Part shown: positions 51,801 through 63,800 of the stretch, piece after piece
Numbering within the stretch: the stretch's first letter is position 1
Layout of the letters: each line of letters begins with the position of its first letter
Assembly (NCBI GenBank): GCA_947455605.1
Contig: CANGOX010000002.1
Span: forward strand, 59,780 to 123,779
Direction of reading: 5' to 3'
Origin: Chitinophagaceae bacterium
GTDB lineage: Bacteria > Bacteroidota > Bacteroidia > Chitinophagales > Chitinophagaceae
Length of the DNA stretch: 64,000 nucleotides
Position numbers and translations under genes: made by a program
The notes under the pieces: model-generated
The model's database searches: none
Seen by the model: only the letters and a program-made list of their open reading frames with translations
Told to the model about the DNA's origin: nothing

Positions 51801-54800
51801 ATACCATCTCATTAACTTCTGCAGGAGGTACTGTTGCACAAACCGTTTGTAACAATACAGCTATTACCAATATTACATATGCAACAACCGGTGCAACCGG
51901 CGCAACATTTAGCGGATTGCCATCCGGTGTTACTGGCGTATGGTCTGGTAATGTGGTAACCATCAGCGGTACACCAACTGCTAGCGGTAGCTTTAATTAC
52001 ACAGTAACCTTAACCGGTGGATGTGGAACAGTAACTTCATCCGGTACAATCACAGTTACTCCAAATAATACGATCTCATTAAGTTCTGCAGCGGGTACCA
52101 ATAATCAAACAGTTTGTATTACCACTCCGATTACAAATATTACGTATGCCACTACCGGTGCTACCGGTGCTACTTTCAGTGGCTTGCCTTCCGGTGTTAC
52201 CGGCGTATGGTCTGGTAATGTTGTAACTATCAGCGGTACACCTTCTGCTAATGGAACCTTTAATTATACCGTAACATTAACCGGTGGATGTGGAACTATT
52301 ACCGCAACCGGAACTATTACCGTAAGCTCTTTGATTACACCAACCTTTACACAGGTTGCAGCTATCTGTAGCGGTACAACCTTATCTGCTTCTACTTTAC
52401 CGACTACTTCAACAAATGGCATCACAGGTACATGGTCTCCTGCATTAAATAATACAACAACTACAACCTATACATTTACACCGAATGCCAATCAGTGTGC
52501 TACTACAGCAACCATGACGATTACGGTGAATGCCAATCCTTCACCAAATATTTCCGGCGCAAATACAGTGTGTGTTGCAGGTACAACTAATTTATCTGCA
52601 ACCCTGGCAATAGGAGGTACACTTAGCTTTGCCAACGGTTATGAAATACATACATTCACTGCATCCAGTACACTCACCAGTTTCTTTACAGGTAATGCTG
52701 AAGTATTGGTAGTAGCAGGTGGTGGTGGTGGTGGATCCAGCAATGGCGGTGGCGGTGGTGGTGCCGGTGGATTGGTATATGCGGCTGCCTATCCTTTAAC
52801 AACGGGTGCTAAAACTGTCAACATCGGAAACGGTGGAGCGGCAGGAAATGGTGGAAGCGGATCCAGCGGACAAAATTCAATTTTTGATGCGATCACTGCT
52901 ATTGGCGGTGGTGGCGGTGCGGCATGCTGTAACGTTCCGGGAATAAGCGGAGGTTCAGGTGGCGGACAGGGAAGAGACGACTTTAATGGTTTAGCTCCGG
53001 GCAATGCCACTCAAGGCAACAGCGGTGGTGGAATCGGATATGGGAATCGTGGCGGTATCTTCAGTAATAACGGAGCTACCGGTGGCGGTGGAGCAGGTGC
53101 GGTTGGTGGAAACTCATCAGGTGACGGATCTAACACCGGTGTAGGTGGTGCAGGTATGCAATTTGCACAATTTGCCCCGGCAGGTTCACCGGCGGGCTGG
53201 TTTGCCGGCGGTGGTGGCGGATCTCTTTTCAATCCTTCCTTATTTAATGCCGGTGGCAATGGAGGTGGAGGACGTGGTAGTAATAATTCTGGTCAGTCAG
53301 CAACTGCCGGTGTTGCCAATACCGGTGGTGGTGGCGGTGGTGGTTCTTCTGCAGGATGGGGTACGGCTGCTCAAGCGGGCGGATCGGGTATCGTGATCGT
53401 ACGTATTCCTAACTCATCTGCAGGCAATTCGGGAAGCAGCACATGGACCAGCAGTGATGTAAATGTTGCCACTGTTTCATCAACCGGAGTAGTAACCGGT
53501 GTTAATCCTGGAACAGCAACCATCACATATACAGAAACAAATGCATCAGGTTGTTCAACAAGCGTTACAACGGTGGTTACTGTTAATCCGTTGCCAACTG
53601 CTACCATCAGCGGTACAACCAATGTTTGTCAGAATGCAGCTACACCAACGATCACTTTAACCGGATCGAATGGTACGGCTCCATATACATTCACTTATAC
53701 CATTAACAATGGTACGCAACAAACGATCACTTCTTCAGGTAATACAGCAACTATCAGTGTTCCTACCAATACACTGGGAACCTTTACCTATGCGCTGGTA
53801 TCTGTGAAAGATGCTTCAACAACAACCTGTTCTGCAACTGCAACAGGATCAGCAGCTGTAATCGTGAGTTCGATTATCACTCCAACCTTTACACAGGTTG
53901 CAGCTATCTGTAACGGTGCCACTTTAGCTGCATTGCCAACAACTTCAAACAATGGCATTACAGGTACATGGTCTCCTGCTATAAATAATACAACTACTAC
54001 AACTTATACATTTACACCAGCTGCCGGTCAGTGTGCATCAACTGCTACTATGACCATTACGGTGAATTCAAAACCAACTGTAGCTATTACGCCTTCTGCT
54101 GTAACCATTGTTAATGGTAATAGCACAACACTTACGGCTAGTGGTGCAGCTACCTATTCATGGTCTCCATCTACAGGTTTATCTGCTACTACAGGAACTT
54201 CAGTTACAGCAAGCCCTGTAACAACTACTACCTATTCTGTAATAGGTGTTGATGCAAACGGATGTTCAAACACAGCAAGTTCTGTTGTAACAGTTACCTA
54301 TGTGCCGGCAACTGCCTTGAACTTTGATGGTGTTGATGATTATGTAAGCATCAATAACACTTTAGGTAATGTAGGCACAGGCGATTTCACCATTGAAATG
54401 AATGTACGTACTGGGTTAGCCAATACTTATTTCTTCTCTAAACGAGCAGTGTGTGCAGTTAGTAATTTCATCAGTATGCAGGCGGTAGCCGGTAAATTGA
54501 GTATTGAGATAGATGAGAGTAATTTTTCCAACTATGCTTCTGTAACTGGTACATCTAATATTTCAGATAATAAGTGGCACCATATTGCCTTAACCCGTAA
54601 AGCTGGTTTGGCTTCTATTTATGTGGATGGTGTATTAAATGGCACCGTATCTGCACCTGCCAATGTTAGCAACAGTTATGTTACAACCCTTGGAAAAAGC
54701 GTTTGTGATGGACAAAACACATCTGTTCCATTCAAAGGTGATATGGATGAAGTTAGGGTATGGAGCCGTGCCTTGTGTGCGAGTGAATTGAATGCTGACA

Positions 54801-57800
54801 AAGGCTGTGGTTTAAATACAGTCGGTCAAACCGGATTGGTTGCCTTGTATCATCTGGATCAGGGTAATATCAATGCCGATAATACGGCAATCAATTTTGC
54901 AACAGACGCTACCGGAAATAATAATGGTACGCTTGTAAACTTTACATTGAATGGAGTAACTTCTAACTGGACAGCAGGAACCGTTTCCGGTACATGCGCA
55001 GCCTTTACTCCTCCAACTGCAGCGATCACCGGTGTAACAAATGTATGTGCCGGTTCAACCACAACATTGGCCAATGCCAATACAGGAACCTGGAGCAGCA
55101 GCAATACCGCTGTTGCAACGGTAAGTGCTTCCGGTGTGGTAACAGGTGTTGCGGCAGGTACTGCAACCATTACTTTCACTAATGATTGTGGCGGGGTTTC
55201 AACAGCTACGGTTACGGTAAATTCATTACCAACTGCTACTATTACCGGTACTAGCGAAGTATGTCAGAATGCAACATCACCAATAATAACATTTACTGGT
55301 GCTAATGGAACTGCACCATATACATTTACGTATACGATCAATAGTGCAACACCACAAACGGTAGTTTCTACTGGAAATACTGCAACAGTAGCTGCGCCGA
55401 CCGGTGTTGTAGGAACTTATGCATATGCATTGGTTTCTGTAAAAGATGCGAGTTCGACTACTTGTGTGAATTCGGTTACCGGAAGAGCTGATGTGATAAT
55501 CAGGTTGATCCCTGTAATCAGTGGTATTTCAGGTAATACAACCATTTGTTCAGGTACTTCAACTACATTAACTGCTTCATCTACCAACGCTCCGGGTTCT
55601 ACTTTCAAATGGTATAATGCTGCCAGTGGTGGTGTATTACTGTTTAGTGGTTCAACATACACTACGCCTTCATTAACAGCCAATACAACTTATTATGTAG
55701 AAGCTACAGTTGGGCCTATTGGATGTACTTCTCCATCAAGAACTGCGGTTACTGTAACGGTGAATGCTTTACCAGCTGCAAACATTACTGCAGGTGGACC
55801 AACCAGTTTCTGTTTGGGTGGTTCTGTAGTATTAACAGCTTCTGCAGGTACCGGCTACTCCTGGAGCAATGGTGCCAACACACAATCTATTACGGTTAAC
55901 ACGGCGGGATCATATACAGTAACTGTTTCAAACAGTAACTGCTCTGCCACTTCTGCAGCAACGGTGGTTACGGTTAATCCGAATCCTACCGTATCTATTG
56001 CAGGCCCGGCCTGTTTAGATGGTTCTGCTATTAATGTAACAGCAACGAATGCATCATCGGTTCAGTGGAGTTTGAATGGTTCACCATTTAGTGTGAGCTC
56101 AACAATTAGTGCCACCGGTATATTAGTGGCAGGTGGCAATGGTGCGGGTGCAGGGTTAAATCAATTGAATAATAATATTGACATTTTTGTAGATGCCTCT
56201 GGCAATACTTATGTTGCTGACCAGGCCAATCATAGAATTGTTAAATGGGCTCCCGGCGCCAGCAATGGCGTTGTAGTGGCAGGTGGAAACGGTGCAGGAA
56301 GTGCGGCAAATCAATTGCTTGAGCCTACGGCAGTGATTGTTGATGCATCAGGAAATGTATATGTAGCTGATTGGCGTAACCATCGTGTTCAAAAATGGGC
56401 GCCTGGTGCAACCAACGGTGTAACCGTAGCGGGTGGTAATGGGTCAGGTACTGCTCTAAATCAAACCAGTTGGCCAACCGGTGTTGCATTAGATGCTTCA
56501 GGAAATTTATTTGTACTTGAACAAGGCACCGGGCCATCTGTTCCGGGAAGGGTTACTAAATGGACCACAGGAGCAACATCAGGAATTGTTGTCGTTAGCA
56601 CAACCTATGGTACTGCAGCTAATCAATTACGCGATCCTGAACGTTTGGTAATCGACGCTTCTGGTAATCTATATATAGGCGACTATCCAAACGCCCGTGT
56701 ACAGAAATGGGCACAAGGCGCTTCATCCGGTGTTACAGTAGCGGGTGGTAATGGCCAGGGAACTGCAGCTAATCAGCTGAACAGCATATTGGGATTACAG
56801 ATTGATGCTTCTAATAACTTATATATTTTAGACGCAAATTCTATATCACGTGTTCAGAAATGGGCACCAAATGCAGCAGCCGGGGTTACATTGTTAAGCA
56901 GCTCAGGAACCAATGTTGCAACCAGCTTTACAGGCGGTGGCATTTATGTTGATCTGGGCGGCTCTATATATGTAGGTGATTATGCGTCTAGTGCTGTAAG
57001 GAAATTTACGGCTGCGTTAGCTACCACCTATGTACCCACTGCTCCTGGAACTTACTCTGTAGTAGTTACTTCAGCTGCAGGTTGTACAGCAACCAGCAAT
57101 TCAGTTGTGGTAAATGCTTTACCTACAGCAACCGTTACTGCGGCAGGACCAACCACAGGTTGTCCGGGTATTACTGTAACACTGAATGCGAATACCGGTT
57201 CTGGGTACACCTATCAGTGGTATAAGAACGGAAGTATCATCAATGGTGCTACCGGATCTTCTTACGGTGCTACTACAAGCGGATCTTATACAGTAGTGAT
57301 TACAAGCAATGGTTGCGTATCTGCTGCATCAAATGCAGTGGTTGTTACCATTCAGGATATTGTTGCACCTGTTGCGCCAACTATCCCAACGATCAATTCT
57401 GAGTGTGGACCGGTAACAGTTTCTGCACCGGTTGCAACGGATGCTTGTGCAGGTCCTATCACCGGTACAACAACTGATGCTACAACATACAGCACACAAG
57501 GTGATCATGTGATCACCTGGACATTTACTGATCCAACCGGTAATACATCAACTGCGGTTCAACATGTGATCATTCTGGATGTTACTCCGCCGGTTCCTGT
57601 ATGTCCTGCTTCACCAATCATATTAACTGCAACATCAACTGTTAACGGTTATGGCGCCAGCTATGATTACAGCAATGCAACTACTGCAACGGATAATTGT
57701 CATGTACAAAGTATTGTTTACAGTCCTGCACCTAACACCTTCTTTGGTGTGGGTACACATGCGGTTACAGTTACTGTAACAGATGTGAACGGATTAACCG

Positions 57801-60800
57801 CTCAGTGTACATTCAATGTAATTGTAAACGCAGGACCGATTGATGCGGTTGATGATGATTATACATCCTTACCGATCAATGGTGCACATGGCGGAACAAC
57901 TCCGGTTGTTTTGACCAACGACTTATTAAATAATGCATCCTTCACAATTTCACAGGTTAACCTCACATTGGTTAATGATGGTGGTATCACCGGATTAACT
58001 TTTGATGCAAACGGTTCATTAATTATTCCTGCCGGTACATGGGAAGGAGATTACTCAGTTGTTTACCGTATCTGTGAAAAAGCCAATCCAACCAATTGTG
58101 ATCAGGCCGTTGTCCGAATCAGAATTGCGAGAGGCCTGCGTTTGATCGCTAACTCATATTGTAACAATGATGTACCGTATGTACATTATGAAGTAATACC
58201 AAACTTTACACCGGATGCTTCATTGCCTGTAACCTTAACCTGGTTAAATGGTGACGGAAGTCCTGTTGCCGCTCAACCGGTATTAACCGGACTGGGATTA
58301 ACCGGCGATATCTTATGGCCAGGTGCTATCCTTGATGCGCAGGGTCAACCGATCGACTGGCCGGGCTGGTATATCCAGAATGGTGTTTGGGTTCAGGGTG
58401 CTGATGGATTTGAAGGCACACGTCCGAATGCTTACTTACAGATCAGCGTTAACCCAACTGAAACCATTCAGGTAAGTTATCCGCCTGCATCACCTGCATG
58501 TAATGCACAACCATTTAACCGTCCGCCGGTTGCCAACATCGATACAAAAACAACAGAAAAATGTAATCCTACTGTGATCAATGTACTGAGCAATGATTCA
58601 GACTTTGAAAACGGTGCGTTAACTGTATCTCTGTCTTCAGCAACAACAACCAATGGCGGAACCGTAGTAGTAAATAACGACGGAACTATCACGTATACAT
58701 CTGCATACGGCTTTACCGGAACAGACAGCTTCACTTACACAGTAACTGATCCTGCAGGCTTAACTGCCAGCGCAACAGTTACCGTAACAGTGGTTGACCA
58801 AACTCCACCTGTGAAACCGGTACTGGTTACCGTAACAGGTGAATGTTCAGCTAACGTTCCAACTGCTACCACTACAGATCCTTGCGGAGGAACCATTACG
58901 GGTACAACCAATGATCCGCTGGTTTACAATACACAAGGTGAGTATGATGTACATTGGACCTTTACAGATGCAAGCAATAATGTAACTACTGCAATTCAAC
59001 ATGTAGTAGTGAAAGATGTAACACCTCCGGTGGTTCATTGTCCAAATAACATAACTCTTACTGCCAATATAACAGACGGTAATGGTGTAGCCGGTGCAAT
59101 GGTTGCTTATACTGCCACCGCTACAGATAATTGTACAACGCCTTCAATTTCTTACAGTATTCCATCCGTAAGCTTCTTTGCTATCGGTACACACACTGTA
59201 ACAGTTACGGCAAATGATGGTAATGGCAATACATCCACCTGTACATTTGATGTGATTGTAACCTGTGTAACTCCGGTTATTACTGCAGCTGCGGTTGATC
59301 AGACAATCACCACAACTTTAGGCAGATGCGATGCACCTGCCACCTATACTGTAACGGCGAGCGGTTTACCTGCAGCTAATCTGAGCTACACCTTTACCGG
59401 TGCAACTACAGGTAGCGGATCAGGAACCGGAAGCGGATCTGTCTTTAACAAGGGCGTAACTACTGTTAAGGTTACAGCAACGAATATTTGCGGTTCTGTA
59501 AGCACAAGCTTTAAAATAACAGTAGAAGACAAGGAAAACCCTGTATTGGTTAATGTACCAGGTAACATCAGCAAAACCAATGATGCAGGTGTTTGCGGTG
59601 CAGCGGTAACTTGGCCTGTAGTTACAGCAACGGATAACTGTCCGGTTGTGAATGTAACATCCGACCATGCTTCAGGTGAAGTATTCCCAATTGGAACAAC
59701 AACTGTACATTACACAGCAACTGATGCAAGTGGAAACACAGCAACAGGAAGCTTTGATGTAACCGTTACTGATGATCAGAAACCTACGTTTACATGTCCT
59801 TCAGATATTAATGTATCAGCCAATGCGAAAGATGTTAACGGAACAGATGGATACTATGCTACTTATAGTGTAACCAATGCTGCGGATAACTGTGGAGTAT
59901 CATCTACAACCTACAGCATAACACCAGGCAGCTTTTTCCCGATTGGCAATACACCGGTAATAGTAACCGTTACAGATATACATGGCAATGTACAGACCTG
60001 TACTTTACATGTGATTGTAAATTGTATACCACCGGTAATTACAACGGCACCAGCTGATCAGACGATCAACACAACTTTGGGCAGATGCGATGCACCTGCA
60101 ACTTATACAGTAACCGCCAGCGGAATACCAGCGGCTAACCTGAGCTATACCTTTACAGGAGCTACCACAGGCAGCGGCAGCGGAACCGGCAGCGGATCTC
60201 TCTTTAATAAAGGAATCACAACGGTAACAGTTAAAGCAACCAACCAGTGTGGAAATGTTTCTACCAGCTTTACAGTAACGGTAGAAGACCATGAAAGCCC
60301 TGCACTGGTTAATGTACCAGGCAACATCAGCAAAACAAATGATGCAGGTGTTTGCGGTGCAGCCGTAACATGGCCAGCAGTTACAGCAACGGATAACTGT
60401 CCGGTTGTAAATGTAACATCCGACCATGCTTCAGGTGACGTATTCCCAATTGGAACGACTACAGTACATTACACCGCAACTGATGCAAGTGGAAACACCG
60501 CAACAGGAAGCTTCGATGTAATGGTAACAGATACAGAAAACCCTGTCATTACTGTACCGGCTGATATTGAACATACAGCTGATAACGGTAAGTGCAACTA
60601 TACATTTGGAGCCCCTGCAGGCCCTAATGGTGGCGGTGCACAACAGCCTGGTGGACAAGGCGGACCTGGCGGTAATGGCTCGGGCACAACTTCATTTGCA
60701 ACTTATATCGGTACAGCTACTGCAACCGACAATTGTAATTCAGTAGTAATTACAGCTGTAAGAAGTGATAATCCTCTCCTGAGTCTGAATGATCCATATC

Positions 60801-63800
60801 CGGTGGGTGTAACAACCATTACCTGGACGGCTACAGATGCATATGGACATACTGATTCACATGTTCAAACCATCAAGATTACAGATGATGAGTTCCCATC
60901 GATCACACCACCTGCTGCCGTAACGGTATCGGTTGATCCCAACAGCTGTTCTACAGCTGCGTCTCATGTAACATTGGGTAATCCATCTACAGGAGATAAC
61001 TGTGCTGTTCTTTCTGTTACGAATGATGCTCCAGCTACCTTCCTGATTGGTTCAACAACCGTAACCTGGTCTGTAACTGATGTTCATAACCATACATCTA
61101 CAGCAACACAAACTGTTACAGTTGTAGATGATCAGAAACCAACCTTCACTTGCCCTGGTGATATTACCGTACCGGGTGCACCTGGATTAAATGGAGCAAA
61201 CGTTTCTTCTTATACAATTACAGATGCTGCAGACAACTGCGGTATTCCGACGGTTTCTTATTCAATCAACCCGGGTAACTTCTTTGCACTGGGAACCACT
61301 ACACCTGTTACTATTACAGTTACAGATGCAGCAGGCAACCATGTTGAATGCACGATCAATGTAACCGTGACAAATCATCCTCCGGTTGCAAATCCTGATT
61401 TTGCTACAACGCCTGAGGATACACCGGTAACTGGTAATGTGTTGGGTAATGACACTGATCTGGACGGACATACATTAAATGTAACCGGCTTTGAGATCGG
61501 AGGTACACCTTATAATACCGGTTCGCCGGTAACCATACCAGGTGTGGGTGTGATAATAATTAACACAGATGGATCATTCACATTTACTCCGGCACCAAAT
61601 TATAATGGTCCGGTACCTGTGATCACTTATTATATTACTGATAACCATGGCGGAACAGCAAGTTCTACTTTGACAATCACCGTTACCCCTGTAAATGACG
61701 TACCGCTAGCGGTGAACGACACAGAGAGTGTGAACGAAGACGGTGTACTGACAAGTTCAGTAGGCGGTAACGACACACAGAGCGGAGATGGTGGTAACAC
61801 ATGGGCTGTTGTAACCACAACTACACATGGTACATTAGTATTCAACACTGATGGAACATATACATACACACCAAATGCCAACTTCCACGGAACAGATATA
61901 TTCACATACACATTATGTGATGCAGATCCTGATTGCTCAACTGCTACAGTAACCATTACAGTTAATTCTGTAAATGATGTACCGGTAGCTGTGAATGATA
62001 CAGAGAGCGTGAACGAAGACGGCGTACTGACAAGTTCAGTAGGTGGTAACGATACACAAAGCGGAGATGGTGGTAATGTATGGAGCGTTGTAACCACAAC
62101 TACCCATGGTACCCTGGTATTCAATACTGATGGAACATATACATACACTCCAAATGCCAACTTCCACGGAACAGATATATTCACATACACATTATGTGAT
62201 GCAGATGGTGATTGTTCTACTGCTACAGTAACGATTACAGTTAACTCTGTAAATGATGTACCGGTAGCTGTGAACGATGCCGAAACGATCAATGAAGACA
62301 ATGTGTTGACCAGCTCAGTAAACGGTAACGATATATTGAGTGGAGATGGTGGTAATGTATGGAGCGTTGTAAGTGCCACTACGCATGGTACATTAGTATT
62401 CAATACCGATGGAACCTACACCTATACACCTGCTGCTAATTACCATGGCACAGATGCATTCACCTACAAATTGTGTGATGCAGATGGAGATTGTTCAATT
62501 GCAACAGTAATTATCACAATTAACTCAGTAGATGATCCGGCTGTGATCAAAACAAAAGACAGAACCATCTATGTAGATGCAACCGGTCATGTAAGCATCA
62601 ACGCAGGAGATATTGATGATGGCTCTTATGATCCTGATGGAATCTCTTCTATCACTATCAATAAGTCTGACTTCGATTGTTCTAATCTGGGGCCAAACAC
62701 TGTTACCATGACAGTAACGGATGTGAACGGTAACAGCGCATCTGCTATTGCAACAGTAACGGTACTCGATATCATCAAACCATCGATCCTATGTCCTGCA
62801 CCGGTAACTGTTCAGTGTGCATCTGATGTACCGGCTGTAAATATCGCTTCTGTAACAGCAGCGGATAACTGTTCTGGAGTAGTAAGCTTTATCAGCGATG
62901 TGATCTCTAACCAGACCGCTCCTAATAAATATACCATTACACGTACCTATCGTGCAACTGATCCATCAAATAACTGGAATGAGTGTACACAGATCATTAC
63001 CGTAAATGATAACACCAAACCGGTATTAACTTATGGTCCGTTACCAGGTGGTACAGGAGGACAGTGTTTATCCGGAGCACCAGCAGCACCGTCAGCCTCT
63101 TCTATTGCGGCTTTATATACCGACAATTGCAGTGGTGCAGTAACGGCTGTATTGAGCAACACTACTACAACCGGAGATAATGCCTCTGGCTGGACAAGGA
63201 AATACTTCTATACCGTAAGCGATGTAAGCGGTAACAGCACAACAGCTTGTGTTACGTATACGGGTAAGGATAATATTGCCCCTGTACCAACCGTAGCTAC
63301 ATTACCAACCTTAACGGGTCAATGTTCTGTAACAGCAACGGCACCAACAGCGGTTGATAACTGTGTAGGCACAGTAACAGCTTCTACAGTAAATCCAACA
63401 AGCTATACAACACAGGGTACTTATACAATTACCTGGAGCTATACCGATGGCAACGGCAATACATCTACACAGACCCAGACGGTGATTGTGAAAGACAATA
63501 TTGCACCTGTATTAACAGGAACCTTACCAACAGGAACAGGTTACCAGTGTTTATCTGGTGTACCAGCTGCACCAAGTACAGCAAGTATTGCTGCCTTGTA
63601 TACGGATAATTGTACAGCCGTAACAGCCGTATTGGCCAGCACTACTACAACAGGTAGTGATGCTACCGGCTGGACAAGGAAATACACTTACACGGTAAGC
63701 GATGCAAATGGCAACAGTACGATCGCCTGTGTAACTTATACAGGTAAGGACAATATCGCTCCTGTACCAACCGTAGCTACCTTACTAACCTTAACCGGTC

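Noticed and set aside
49672..62403. Many minus-strand open frames opposite the giant gene (for example 61630-62403, 257 codons)
   Set aside because: They are antisense shadows of a low-complexity, Thr/Val/Gly-rich coding strand; products are repetitive Val/Leu/Pro or Cys/Tyr-rich strings with no domain, and the plus-strand frame is continuous and domain-bearing.
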